64,000 bases of DNA from Viscum album (lineage: Eukaryota; Streptophyta; Magnoliopsida; Santalales; Viscaceae), in assembly GCA_963277665.1 (NCBI GenBank), contig OY728143.1, positions 229,825,591 through 229,889,590 of the forward strand, given 5' to 3'. Shown piece after piece: positions 50,560 through 63,075 of the stretch. The translations under genes were made by a program, and so were the position numbers. Numbering within the stretch: the first letter of the stretch is position 1; each line of letters opens with the position of its first letter. The notes beneath the pieces are model-generated. The model saw only the letters and a list, made by a program, of their open reading frames with translations, had not been told where the DNA came from and ran no database searches.

Positions 50560-52360
50560 TCCCCCGAATCTTAAAAGTCCACACCATGAGAATCATAAAA
50601 TGATATCCCAATAATTGTGGATAATTTTCACTCAGGGGGACATTCGGTGGAAGTTTAATCTCTTATATTCTGAGGGATATATTCCCTTCCTTATGAAAGT
50701 TTACACAGATGCCTAGAATCAATCATATTCTACTTGTCATTTGTCAAATCTAGTTCCCAGAGTTACAACCCCAAAGGAATCTGAGACTAAGGGGAAGGGG
50801 GAACCAAAGGAAGCTATTGGGAATTCCTAGATAGGATAATTTCTTCAGGATCGTTTTGTTCCTCCCTAAGGAAGGTCTTGATATGATAGGGTTTGAAATC
50901 GATACCTATCGAAGCTTCCGTTAGAGACCAACCACCCATCCCATCTAATATTGTTTTTCTAGTGGGTTGGAAGAAATGTGATATTTTGAAGAGTTTTTAT
51001 TCTTTTTATGACTAGTCCCATCATTCCTTGTGGAATTTACTCCATGAGAGGGCAGTGTCCCTTACTAATATTGTCCATGGGTCATCACCTACTGAAATAT
51101 CTTATGATGATGAGTTCGTGAGGTTAGATCGTTATCTTCAGAACCCTGAATCCCTATCCTATACCAATAATGCTCTCCAAAAATACTCTTATTAGGTACT
51201 TTTTATGCTTCGACTTTAGTTTGATTAAGTGGGTGATGTTACTAATGGATTTCCTATGACATCTAGGGAAGGGGAAGCTCCTCGCTTGCACCAAGATCCT
51301 AAGAAGCGATCATCTTGTGAGGTTGAAAGGACTATGAAGACACCTAAGAAGAAACACTATCTAATGAGATCTTGGTCTCTTCCCCAAGACAAACCTCTAG
51401 TTCTTGATATCCCTATTACAAGAATTTTATAGATGCTTTGATGGTTTGAGATGAATTGAGTTTGAATTCCTCCAATGAAGTCATTTTGAGGCTGTATCAA
51501 GAAGGATGCATTGAACTTCTATTTTTGAGGGAGCCATCAACCACAAATTTATTTTGGATCAACAACAGCCGTATGTGGTGGTTTTTCCCTAAGAGAAATG
51601 GACAAATGTCTCATTCTTCAAAGAAGAAACCTTACTAGTCCAATTAGGTGGCATGGTTATCATTATTCTTGTGACTGATTTATATCTACGGAAAGGTCAT
51701 TTTATTTTTGAACCGTATATTTAATTATCATTTCTATGATGATTCTTAAATTTCAATCCATTACTTCAATAGGTTTCTGAGGAGTTCTGGAAAATAGTTC
51801 CTTCCACAGTATACACCCCGAGAGGCACCATAGATAGGGAGCATGCACCCTCGGATATGTTGGTTTCTAGGGAATGTTATCTTGGTACTACTAAACATTT
51901 ATAGGTATTAATTGTAGGACCATTTGTGCAATTTAATCCCTTATCTTCACATGATATTCTGACCATAGATCCATCCCCATGAATTACCAAAAAATGTTTG
52001 AAGACATATCAACTGTTGAATCATATCAATAAAAAGATTACATGTAATTTCCACACATGTTTATCTAGTTATCAGACCTTGTAATTTTATCTTGCTAACT
52101 CATTTTCATGTGGATATTTTGATGCAGGACCATTAATTATCTAGGAGGTAGTTTACCATGCATCTATGACTCCTATACATTCAGTGGCAGAAGAAGGACC
52201 ACTAGAAACTGTAGCTTCCCCAAATCAGAAGAATTCTGTCCCAATGGTGGTAGAACATTCAGACGTTGAATTCCAAACTAAATGTGTTGATATCGCTACC
52301 ATAGATGAAGATAGGATAATCCTAACAGTATTATATGATCTAGGAGAGGATCCCTGATCA
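50560..52360 (+). pseudogene. Middle part of the antisense ORF remnant
   Basis: Semi-open plus-strand stretches at about 50,950-51,430 and 52,166-52,357 show polar, charged wording (for example PKKRSSCEVERTMKTPKKKH, a basic patch that could have been a nuclear signal). They fit the low-complexity region between PMD and a coiled-coil end seen in such ORFs. No domain is recognised with confidence. The stretch 51,440-51,650 reads in a different frame with FEAVSRRMH-like wording. Confidence 0.35.
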
Positions 52361-53379
52361 CACCATGAAATTTAATGGATTCCATGTTCAGTGGAGTTAT
52401 GTTATCCAATCCATATGAACACTACCCTTGTGGAGAGAATGCATTTAGAAGTAGATACCTCAGCTGAGCAAGCTGATCCAACACCCTCAATGGATTCAAA
52501 CATATAGGAGGTTCCTATATTAGCATATAAGAACATATAACGAGATGTTTTTCAGTTTATTCAAATCAAAATAGATATCATGATCCATCCATCGTGAATT
52601 TTGGGGCTGGCCATCACACCTCTCTCTAGGTTTAATATCCATGCATGCCTAGTCTCATTAGGTGATCTTGGAGAGGGTTCCCTAGAGGTTGTTGTTATGG
52701 ATGGGTATGACCCCAAGCCATAAATTCCAATGAATTACTCTGGGTCTCACATTCTTATCAAGGATGTAGTATCATCTCTATCCGATAACAATACAACTAT
52801 GGAGGCTAAAGGAATTGAAGAATCAGTAAGTGGAGATTATTTTTACAGTCCTCCTACTTCATTCCCTTCTTCCCAATTTTTTTAGGATCAGGGATATTTA
52901 TGGGTTTCCATTTTGATATCAATATCTCAACCGCAAGAACTGAAGATTGCGGTGAATGCTTCAATCCCACCTGATGTCACAACTATCATGGATGAGTTTG
53001 CTAATTGATCCAGTCATGCTGATGTCATTGAATTAGCCACCTCCCATGTGACATTCATTCCTAAATACATTTCTTCCTCAAAAAATGATTCTAATACCAA
53101 TAAAGATATCCTAGTAAGCCTTCGAACTATCCTCCATAGTTCATGGAAAAATAGATGAAGGTTAATTTCTCAAATACCACTTGTCGACATATCGACGAAG
53201 CTTCCAATGTTACACTGATGGTTTTTTGTTCTAGGGTTTGGAGGATTCAATGATCACGACAACTATGATATAGTGAAATAGGTGGTTTCTTTTATTAAAT
53301 AAAATAGCATGATCAAGTATTATATTTCCAATATAGAGACTATGAATCATCTTTTTGTTGTTAGGAAAATCCTAATGAA

Positions 53380-53720
53380 TGGAGATGTCGATCAAGAAGG
53401 GGAAATCATGAGGCTGTAGAGAAAGATCATATAGAAGAGGTCCTTTGCAGAGCAGCTTGATCAGGAAGTGGAGGAGAAGATAATGGAATTATTGTTCCTT
53501 AAAAAGTAATGTGACCATGTTGTGGATACAATTGACAAGGGTAAACAGTGAGTGGAGGATGAGTAAAAAGCTATCCTTGAGGCAGTACATGAGGAGGAGG
53601 CATTGCGGGAAAGTGCAGAGGCTTAGACTGTTACATTTATAAGGCACTGTCATGCCACCTAAGAGTCAAATCGAAATCTGATACAACTCTGTTAGTTACG
53701 TGAACATCTGTTGTAATGGT
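53380..53720 (+). pseudogene. Charged coiled-coil-like C-terminus of the antisense ORF
   Basis: With stops and one-base shifts ignored, the plus strand reads KRSFAEQLDQEVEEKIMELL, then KKCDHVVDTIDKGKQ-like, VEDE, KAILEAVHEEEALRESAEA and FIRHCHAT. The dense Glu/Lys/Leu pattern suggests a long coiled coil. Stops fall at positions such as TAG/TGA in a Gln/Glu-rich context. It closes the plus-strand coding signal. Downstream, 53,720-54,400, I see nothing coding. Confidence 0.45.
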
Positions 53721-54420
53721 AATTTACTACCCATGTAGAGAGGCTCCAGGTTATGGGTGCCTTCTCTTTCTTTATTCAATGAGGTCAAAATAGTTTTCTC
53801 TCCAATAATCCTTCATTATACTGTTCCTACAATATCTATCATTTATGATCAAATTCATTTTAAATTATAATGTCAACGAGATATCAAATTGAGTCATAAT
53901 CAAAGATAAAGAATAATAAAGTTAAGATCTAATTATTTCTTAAACTAATGGGCTCAACGAGGATTGTTTGATCTTTCTACGGTAATATGGAAAATCCTAA
54001 AAACATTTTTCCTTTTTCATTATCACCCTAATTGTTTCCTAATACTTTTACGATGTAGGATTAGGATGTATAACATTAATTTTTCTTAGGCCACACGATG
54101 TGGGTTTTTGACCTAACTAAATATATTAGTCATGATATTTTTGGATTTCAAGATGGTTTACCAAACCGTTTGTATTATAGGTTTAATGATATGGTACATG
54201 AATTTTGTAAAGGGTGCCATTTTCATTTTTCTTCCCGGTGAGTGTTGTGTCTCATTCATTGGTAGTGTTTAGTATTTCAAATTATTCTATCATTACTGAT
54301 GTTTTAGGACGAACAACTTTGACCATGAATTGCAGTGAAAGGGCCACAATTTAGTATATATTAACCGAGAAAGTCATAGAAACATTCAAACATGAATGAG
54401 TGATTTTCTTGAACCTGACT
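53720..54420. other. AT-rich interval between the ORF remnant and the repeat spacer
   Basis: About 0.7 kb with no readable protein, repeat or structural signal on either strand. Confidence 0.5.
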
Positions 54421-54469
54421 TTTGATTTATAAACAAGGGGAATGATATGGGGCATCGAAGTCATGGGTA

Positions 54470-56870
54470 ATATGAAAGTAGGAAAAGACCTCTTCTAAGG
54501 ATGAATTTTTCCTTAGTTGGAAGGCTATTATTGTAGGCAACAAATGAGGAGCTTCCCAAGTATTATGCGTATAGTCATACAAAGGTGTATGTGGGACACT
54601 TCCCTTCCAAATCTTATTGCCAGGATATTTGCAGAGAAATATGGATTTGTTTTTCAATATAGGGCCACAGTGGTTGGCATATTATGGGAATAATGTATGA
54701 AAGTATGTAGAATTCAACATGGTTTTGGTTTAAAAACTACTACTACATGAATTTGACTTATGCAAAGGAGGGATAGTGGATAGGGTAGTTTAACATCATA
54801 CAACCAAGAGTTTTTCCATGACAGTTCAGATAGCAATGCTATATCACTTCTAATAATGAGTGGTGAAACATGTAAACATTAGTTAATGGGGTTCCCAAAA
54901 TTGGGTAATGAGGTGAGACATTGATATCATAGAGGCATATCGAGATATGAAAATCCTCTATTGAGAGAAAATTTTCATTTGGTTGATTGGACATTTTTTT
55001 GGGAAATATATATAGAGCCACTGGGGAATTGTGTGAATTGTTAAACAAAGGTGTCTGTAAGACACTATCCATCCATTTTTATACCCATGGATGGTTATGC
55101 AGATTCATTCATTTATGGAAATAGAGACTGGTGTGTGGATTGGGGTGCGTGATCATGAAAAGGGGGAATTTAAGGTTGAACATTATAAGAATACAAATAA
55201 TTAATGGATGTTTTTTTTATCATTTCCATATAAGTTGTTTCTTTATGTAGGTCTTACCCTCAAACAGGCAGGGAGGGTTAAATTCTATTTCATGGTTGGA
55301 TCTGATATACAAGATTTTTATGTCAATACATATCATGTGATGATAGGAATCAACCTGTATGTAGTTCATTAAAGGATCATTCTTTAGTGGGCCTAATTAA
55401 TTCATATGGATGGGGAATTATTTATTTTGATATAAATTAACCAATGAGGTGGGGAATGTGTTGAACATTCCTATGCAGAATCATTTCTTGCATCATTTCA
55501 GGTGGGGAAATATCCATTTATGTGACCTAGTATATTTTTGAATAATTGGTATCATGTATCGTGTAGTTTAAATGTTATGTGATTAGGGAATTGATGTAAA
55601 ATCCCAAAGTTATTGGAAGGTAATCAAGCTAGGATGCACTGACATTTCAAGGGAGGGGGTAGTAAAGAAAGTGTAAACCATGGTATTAAGGGTTCTTGGA
55701 CTAGGATGAATGATATGGGGATTAAAAACTATTAGGTGTAGGAAAAAGGAAAACCCCATTATGGAGAGGAATTTTTCTTTTGATGAAAGGCCATTTTTGT
55801 GGGTTGAATATGCAGAGCCACTGATGCATTGTATCCAAAGTCAAGAAAATGTTTTTATATGAAATTCGGTGTCCATTTTCGATGGTTTTGGATGTTTATG
55901 AAGATCCCAGATCACTCCAAGCATGGAGTTTTACACATGGCGAGAGTGTGCCTAAATACATTGAAAGCATTCAAGCCGTGATTTATCCATAGAGTTGGAA
56001 ACTCCAACATAGAGATATGAATCAAATATGGGGTGAGGCATTTTGATTTCCTCAGTTTGGTTGGGCCCAGGTTTGGATATCCTTCCATCTAGAGATTGGA
56101 CACCCTGCCTTGTTTTGATACATAGGCAGGAGAGGGGAATTATTTCTATATTTGGGGTACCATGAAGTCTAATTTCATACAATATGGACTTTAGGATTCC
56201 CAATATGGAGCAGAAAATACCAATATGACTTTCATGGACATGCTAGTAGGGTCAGTCTTGTACATTGATTCTCCCTAGCTATGCGGGGGAGTCCCCTTCT
56301 GAAATCCCAAATACCATATGAAATATTTACAGCGTTAGAAACAAAGGGGTGTAAAGGGTTTCACTCAACCACCTAGGGATAGTCAGGTAAAATAAAAGAT
56401 CATTGTTGGTATATGTAGTTTAATGTCTTTTAGCACAGATGAATTCATCATGAAGATTATTGTTATGTGATCAAGATGTCTTTTGTAAAGTTTAACATCT
56501 TGTCGAAAGGACGTTGATAACATAGTTTGTTCATCATGTTTATGGGACGAAATCTATAATGAATCATGTGTAAATATGAGATAATCTGGATGAAATATTC
56601 ATGGTATTCCCTAGACATGAGTGGGGGAAGAAGGTGTTAACCATAATTCTGAGATCCCTCAAGCCAAGAGATATGATGCGAGGCTTAAAATCCAATGGGC
56701 ATAAAAAAGAAGGAATAGCCACTGTTACGGATGAATTTTTCTTTGGGTGATACACCGTTTTTTTGGGAAACATATACAGAGCCGATGGGGCATTTTATGC
56801 ATAGTCAAAAAAGGTGTTCATGAGACATAAGCTATCCATTTCTAATAGGCAGGGGTGATTACATTGATTT
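54470..56870. repeat. Four dispersed copies of a ~130-bp repeat
   Basis: Copies begin near 54,500, 54,957, 55,768 and 56,728. Each runs through GAATTTTTC(T/C)TT, GG(C/A)CATTTTT, a CAGAGCC block, GGGG/TGCATT, AAAGGTGT and (C/T)ATCCATTT. They differ much in sequence and spacing. Minus-strand open frames over them share some residues only because they read the same DNA repeat. Confidence 0.65.
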
Positions 56871-59040
56871 GAGATTTCCCAGGGAAAAGAGTTTGATGAA
56901 AGAAAATGGGATGTCTAGATATGTTAAAAAATATCCATATGATGATTAGTTCTGAGGTATGATATCCACTACATATATCTGATTCATGTGTAAGGGAAAG
57001 CATTCCCTATTGACACTATCATGGTGTATGAATCTATATTTAAAATCCGGTGAAACTATTTTTATTTCAAATGTATGGAGTTGGTGGATATTTTTTTAAA
57101 GGAGGATGGACTAGGATGAAGGATCCGAGAATCACTACGTATCCGGTGAGGATAGAAATCAATACATACTTAGTTATTGAAAACTATCCATTCCAGTTTT
57201 ACCTATGAATAGAGTGGGGCATTTGTGTCATGTGGTGTATGAACCAATAAATAGGGTCAACGTGTCTCAACATATATAATTAGGGTGGGAATTAAGCGGT
57301 ATGTATTTCACGAAACAAAATTATTGCATATGTGTTCTCTACACACATGGAAGATGGAATTTTTTAGATGCCGGCTAGACTATAATGAAGAATCTGGGTG
57401 TCCCTATGTACCTTAAGAGTGTAGGAATCAACCCAAAAATAGTTCTTGGGGTTCCCTATAGTTTATCATATTGCGATAAAGAAGTTGGCCATTAGTGATT
57501 TGATATGACTATGAGGAATCCTCTACTAAGACTCCAAAGAACGCGTGAGTAGTACTCAGTGTCTGAAATAAGGGCTTGAATTGGATTACTATGCCGCATA
57601 TAGGGATCATGAATAAGGATAGGGGCATTTTATTTCAATAATTTGATGTTTCTAGGACTAATTATGATGATCCAGGTGTTACTTACATATCCTACTGGGG
57701 AAGGAATAAACCCATATGTGTCTCTTATAAAGAAACTCCCTGCATTGGTCTGAGCATGGGGCAGGGAAAGGAGGCATTTTTTTGGGTGATGGTTTGAACA
57801 GGATGAAGGATTCGAGTGTCACTACGTTTTCTATAAGAGAATGAATAAATCCACACATAGTTATAGAAGTTCACTATATCTGTCAGACCCATGCACTAAG
57901 AGGGATAATTTTACATTTTTCTTTGATTGATGGTGGCTGGATCGAAATGGTTGATCTGGGTTTCACTACATATCCCACAGGGGCATGAATCAAGTGATAC
58001 CTAGTTCTAGAGCTACATCTCTCTATAGGTTTCGATCATACCCAAGGAGTGTGGGGGGATTAACCTTTTTTAATGGTCCTATAGTTTACATGTACCCTTT
58101 TTGGTATAGGGGGAAACCTCTATGGCCATTCTTAAGCTCACATGAGCTATGATATATGTGAGAAACATGAAATATCTCCTTTTTCCTCTTATACAACATA
58201 GGCAGTTGAGATTATAATAGAATAATTTAGTTACCAAGTGATGGGTGGGAAAATATCTTGTCTCAAGGAGTCTCTACATATCCCATAGGAAGATGGGAAT
58301 CAAGCCGTATGTAAAATTTAAGAAATTATGTTCCATGTACCGGTCTGACCTATACACTAAGAACATGGGGATCAATTTTTTGATGGAATATAGACTAGGA
58401 TGGAAGATCATTCTATCACTATGTATCACCCAGGGGTAGGAATTGATCTGTTCATATATTTTTAGCATGACATGGCAGGTTAATGATGTCAGAGGCAATG
58501 TCCCCTTGGGTGATAACATTACTGTGGTCATGAAATTTAGTTTCATGTAGTTGGGACTCATAATATACCTATGAAAGTATGACCTGTAGACAAGGAGAGG
58601 AGAATTATTGATTTTGACTAGTGGATGTACCGGGATGTAGAATCCAATAATCACTATGTATCATATGAGGGCTGGAAAAAAACCATATGTAGTTATAAGG
58701 AATCCTTGTGCCATTCTGACCTATGCATAGAGAGGGGGAATTTTCTAATATGCTTTAAAGATGATGTATGTATTATACTATTCTATGCTTTGTCTATGTG
58801 GGGGAAATCCTAACCTCCTTTACTAAGCTCTCGTTGGTTATAATCGGTGAGATAAATAAGGAATGTTGAAGAGTTCCCATAAGTATAGATCAGATAAAGG
58901 ATATAATAGTGGAATTGCATGTCATGTGATGTCTATACCAAGATATAGGGTTAATGTGTATCTACATATCATATTTATTAATAGGAATCAATCCATATAT
59001 AGTTTTATAAAAGGCCTTCCCTGAATTGGCTCAATCCATA
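55330..59040. repeat. Degenerate satellite-like array, ~140-bp periodicity
   Basis: About ten copies of a unit whose core reads GGATGAAGGATC, TCACTAC(G/A)TATC, then GGGTAGGAATCAACCCATA, TGTAGTT, GTCTGACCCATGCA. The GGAATCAA part lies near 55,344, 57,166, 57,431, 57,708, 57,842, 57,984, 58,293, 58,438, 58,673 and 58,984. From the second copy on the gaps are 134-145 bp, or mostly about twice that (235-311 bp), as expected if intervening units have decayed. It lies between the Tat integrase and the antisense ORF. No coding function is inferred. Confidence 0.78.
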
Positions 59041-59690
59041 CACAAGGATGGTTACAATTTTTTAATATTTCCCTTAAAAAGAGCTGATTTGTGTGCAACA
59101 AGTCATTATTCAGTTCATAGTGATCACCGTTATATTTGACTTATTTAGTTTAGGATGAAGATGATAATATGATTAACTTAGTATAGTGTGGAAGAATATG
59201 CTAAGTAGTTTAACATTGTGGAACACAATTGAAGATGGTAAGAAGTTTATCATTGTGTGGCTTGGATGACTTCATCCTGTAGTTTATTATCATGTGATTA
59301 GGATTTCGACTATATAGTTAAAATTTATTTATGATGGAAATATTTCTATTCTTTCGGCTATATGAAATATTTCTTCAGGAACCTGATATTGGTGGGTCCT
59401 GTGGTGGGATGTCCATCCATTGAAATATGGGCATATTCCCAATTGGAGTAATCTTGTGTATTATATATGGTCTTTCACATTTTCCCTCCAACTTAGGAGG
59501 TTTCTTACTGAGTATAATCTGAGTTCTAAGGATCAAAACCATTTCTCTTTCAAGGAAATATTAGAGGCAAATCTTCTTATTGAAGTCATGGGAAATCCGA
59601 TTTTGGTAGACATCCAAAAGGTGAAAATATGGAAATCTTTTCTCTTCCTACCTCTCCATCTCATCAAATCATTTCATGGGACTTCTCATC
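59040..59690. other. Interval after the Tat integrase
   Basis: No domain recognised. A plus-strand open frame 59,420-59,695 runs antisense to the integrase tail and is not a gene. The Tat pol should end in this stretch, but its stop cannot be fixed in the decayed sequence. Confidence 0.4.
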
Positions 59691-60610
59691 TATAGATACA
59701 TTGTCACAGATAGTGATATAGAGAAATATAAGATAGATTTCAATGGGAATAACTTCCTCCATCCAATATACCAATGAGTACGGGGTTTCTTGAGTTCGAG
59801 TATGGGTTATGGCCTGGTAAGACCAAAGCGCATGGAGAAGCTTGTCCAATAATGATTTCTTATCCTTTTATACCATATTTTGGAGTATATTGGATATAGT
59901 ATTATTGAAAGCCTCTATCTGTCCATTGTCCATAGCATGGTAGCGTGATGTATAGTTGGCTTTGATACCATACTCCCGATAGAGTTTTTCAAATCCAACA
60001 GAGTAAATATTGGTGATATTTTCTATCAGTATTGTGTGAGGGACACCAAACATGGTGATGATACTAGAATTCACAAATCTTACAATGCCTTTCTTATCCA
60101 ACATATTTAAGGGGTGAAGATTCTACCCATTTGGAAATTAAGGCAGTTGATGCGAGAATAAACATTCATTGTATTTATAAGTCAAGAGGATATGGTCCCA
60201 TGATTTCCATTACCCATATTGAAAATTTAATGGAGTACAAAGATTCATGAAGCATCATCAGGGGATGATGAATGAAGTTGGCATGGACTAGGCAGGGATG
60301 ACACTTTTTTGGTGAAATTATCACAATCTTGAATCATGGTTTTCCAATAGTGCATAACCTATCTAATACAATGGGAGAGTTTGGATGCTGATTGATGGTA
60401 CACACATGTTTTAGTATTCACTTCATTCGTGATGGCATCAGTCTCTTCTCCATCAATGAACTTGAGAAGGAATCCATCTTGGTATCTCTTGTAGATAAAC
60501 TTTCATTGATACATATTGTCCTGCAACATGAGATTGCCTGCTAATATTTAGATGTATTCCCTTCCAACCCTGTCTGGTTAGAGTTCTCCCTTTTGTAGAT
60601 AGTCAACAAT
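59690..60610 (-). pseudogene. Tat-type integrase remnant
   Basis: From the N-terminal side on the minus strand: DYLQKGEL (60,604-60,581), a KFIYKRYQDGFLLKFIDGEE block, CVYHQSASKL (about 60,400) and VMHYWKTMIQDCDNF, the zinc-binding part. The core starts with WVMEIMGPYPLD (60,220-60,181) and continues with FVNSSIITMFGVPHTILIEN and KANYTSRYHAMDNGQIEAFN. It ends with HALWSYQAITHTRTQETPYS, then LVYWMEEVIPIEI. The first two catalytic Asp positions are now Glu (codons 60,205-60,207 and 60,021-60,023). The third, Glu at 59,913-59,915, is kept. Frameshifts separate the blocks. Confidence 0.9.
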
Positions 60611-60899
60611 GGGGGTCATCCAGCCAGCGGTGTGACCGTGTGGCTTAGATATGGGACTAATCTCATTGATTTCATCATTCATGTACTGAACATATAGAAA
60701 ATCCATCGAATGGTGCGCAGTGGTGATGAAAATTTCATTCAGATCCATATTTATTAGAGTATTGGATGCATTTTCTAATGCACTGGCTTGTATATTCTAT
60801 GAATGATGTACATAAGCCAGTGTCGGGTCTAATGGGAATTCTTCCATCAATTCTAAAACATGGATCGTAAAAGGGATCATATTCATTTTCTTGACAGTA

Positions 60900-61043
60900 T
60901 AGTCACCGTTGACTGGGTTGGTGACTAGTTCTAAATAACATTTTATCTTTTAGTGTTCAGCATGCATTTGGAGTTCTAGTATAAGGCCTATGATAAGGGC
61001 CTTATATTCTGATTCATTTTTTTGCACATCTATGAATGTAGGA
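60900..61043 (-). pseudogene. Second-type RNase H fragment of the Tat element
   Basis: Reads NESEYKALIIGLILELQMHA after a short FIDVQK lead-in. This is the E-x-x-EYxALIxGL helix of the extra, archaeal-type RNase H found before integrase in Tat-lineage gypsy elements. It is cut on its N-terminal side by the LTR that starts at 61,044. A stop follows HAEH at about 60,950, and 60,640-60,900 is only loosely readable. Confidence 0.82.
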
Positions 61044-61799
61044 TGTTGACACAACCCGTCCACTGGGGCCTGTGCCGTGACTACCCCATGCCACCCTTCT
61101 ATAGGCCAGGGGATATCGACTAGAACAAAAGGCATAATTCCATAAAACTGGGAAGGAATTGCCTTTATAACCTGTAAACACACACACAAGCAAGCACAGA
61201 ACTGGACAAAACACAAAGTAAACTATATAAGAAAAGAGTGCTGAAAGTAAAAAGGGGCCATAATAAAAGCCCAACAGTAAAGGTACAAGTACAACTAAAA
61301 TGCAATACAACTGAAGAAAGAGAAAAGCCAGCTACTGGATTTTCCTCTGAGGTCCCTACCTGATGAGTAGGTACATATCGCCTCTTCAGCACTCTACGTT
61401 CATCCATATCCTCCGTGTACCGACAATCTGTATAGTCCACCTCCGGGTACTTTCCAGTCATGGTACTCTCATCCACAGTCAGCGTTGTCCGTCATCTGCA
61501 TCCAACACAACAAGGTGCAGACATAGCCTGTGCAGGGTTGAGTATAACGATACTCAGTAGGGACCCTGAAACCCTCAAGGTCTCACAAAAAAAAATACAA
61601 CAAGGATAAACCACAAAGTATGAAATAAACAGATAACCCTACATAGGTATATGCCCATATATATACCTAATTTATCAAGTAATCCATCTCAACCATGAGG
61701 AAAACACAGAAAAATGGACTCATCTCAAACAAAGATTTTATTTTATGGGTAGAATCAAGTAACATCCCCAGTAACATTGTCAAAACTGTAGCTACTGGA

Positions 61800-62060
61800 G
61801 AAATCCTCCTCTATCAAGTACAGTGGGCCTAATGTGACACCAAGGTGCTTCCCACTAACCATGGACTACTGAGGTACTCCTCCTGTCGAGTATCGTGGGT
61901 CTGCAACATCACCAAGGTGCTCCCCGTCGTGGTTCTTCTGTATCACTGATCATGTTCCCCCTCGTAGCCTGCTGAGGTACTACTCCTGTCGAATACCGTG
62001 GGTCTGCCGCGACACCAAGGCGCTCCCCACTGTGGGTATTCCATGACACCAAGGTGCTCT
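61800..62060 (-). repeat. ~103-bp repeats in the 61 kb LTR
   Basis: CTGAGGTACT(C/A)CTCCTGTCGA, then CGTGGGTCTGC, then ACCAAGG(T/C)GCTCCCC, occurs at about 61,868 and 61,971. Partial ACCAAGGTGCT copies stand at about 61,840 and 62,046. It occupies the place of the 25-bp arrays of the other LTRs. Confidence 0.75.
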
Positions 62061-62489
62061 CCACTGGGATTGTCGATTCACTCTGATTCAAAATGGTTAG
62101 AAGTCATCAGGCCTCATCCAGCTACTATGTATTAGCACTATGCTCACTCGTCTCCGAGAGGATCCGCTCCATGCGCTACTGGTCGATACTCCAACTGTCA
62201 CAAAGTCCAACGAAGAAGTATCTCAAAGGTCTGCCACATCAAGGGGGTCTCAATGCAATAGACGACGCGTCAATCAGATGCCCAGTCTATGAGTTAGTAG
62301 CCTTTTAGTCCCATGGGACTGGTTGGATTAATTCTAGATCCATCCTAACCATACCTCAAATATACCCAAAACTTATGTAAGTTATACTCAAAGGTACTGA
62401 CATGCTCCATGATTTCCAGCGCTGCTGACAGTTCGTCAAACGGATGTCTGGTTCCAAAGATATGGACGAAAGAGCGTAAAGGGTCACAG

Positions 62490-63075
62490 GGGGCCCAGGC
62501 CAAGTGCATCTCGGTCCGACTAACCTAGACCGACCTAGCTTGGGTCAACCCAGTTTGGGTCGACCCAGCTCGACCCGCTCGGTTCGACCCAGCCCATGGT
62601 GCGGCCTGGTCTGCTGGGCGGCCCGGTCCGCTGGGCGGTCTGGCAGGTCATGAGGGCCGCAAGGGGATGTGAAGTCTGTGGGTCCCGTGTGGCAGCTCTG
62701 CCGCAGGTGTGTCAAGAGGGCGCAAGGCCGGTTCTTCCGCGAGGGTGCCGTAAGGGCACGGGCCGGTTCGGCCGCTGCGCTGCGGGTGCGCTGGGCTGAT
62801 TCGGCCGGGGCACCGCGGGGGGTGCGGGCCTGTTCATCCGGGGTGCCCGAAGGGGCATGGGCTGGTTCGGCCGGGGTGCCTTGGGGAGAATAGGCCAGTT
62901 TGGTCGGGGATTTGTACATTCCGTAGTGTCGGTTTGGCCGGGGCGCCATGGGTGCCGCGAGGCCCATTTGGTTGGGGTACTGTGGGGGGCGAAGATGGGT
63001 CAGCTGGGGGCGGCGGCTCGGCTCGGCAGCTTGGCACGACAGCGGTTCGGCGGCGACGTGCTGTGGCGGAGGTCG
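62490..63075. other. GC-rich island in the 61 kb LTR
   Basis: Counterpart of the island at 12,900-13,350, with GGGTCGACCC-like palindromes at 62,530-62,590. The 140-codon minus-strand open frame across it (62,545-62,967), rich in Pro and Ala, is compositional and not supported as a gene. Confidence 0.8.

Larger units (their letters stand above)
45140..61043 (-). mobile_element. 3' part of a Tat-type Ty3/gypsy element with antisense ORF
   Basis: Reading on the minus strand from 61,043 downwards: a second-type RNase H, then integrase ending near 59,690, then a long non-coding spacer with satellite-like repeats (about 59.0-54.4 kb). An ORF remnant on the opposite strand (about 53.7-48.8 kb) follows, then unassigned DNA that may contain the 3' LTR. 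This order fits Tat-lineage elements (Grande, Ogre, Retand), which are known for an extra antisense ORF and repeat-prone 3' regions. The gag, protease and RT parts would lie beyond the LTR inserted at 61,044. The left limit is not demonstrated. Confidence 0.6.

Noticed and set aside
58274..58654. 126-codon minus-strand open frame
   Set aside because: Reads through units of the degenerate 140-bp repeat; no domain and not conserved between units.
62545..62967. 140-codon minus-strand open frame, Pro/Ala rich
   Set aside because: Lies in the GC-rich island of an LTR where stop codons are rare; overlapping open frames exist on both strands and no domain is seen.
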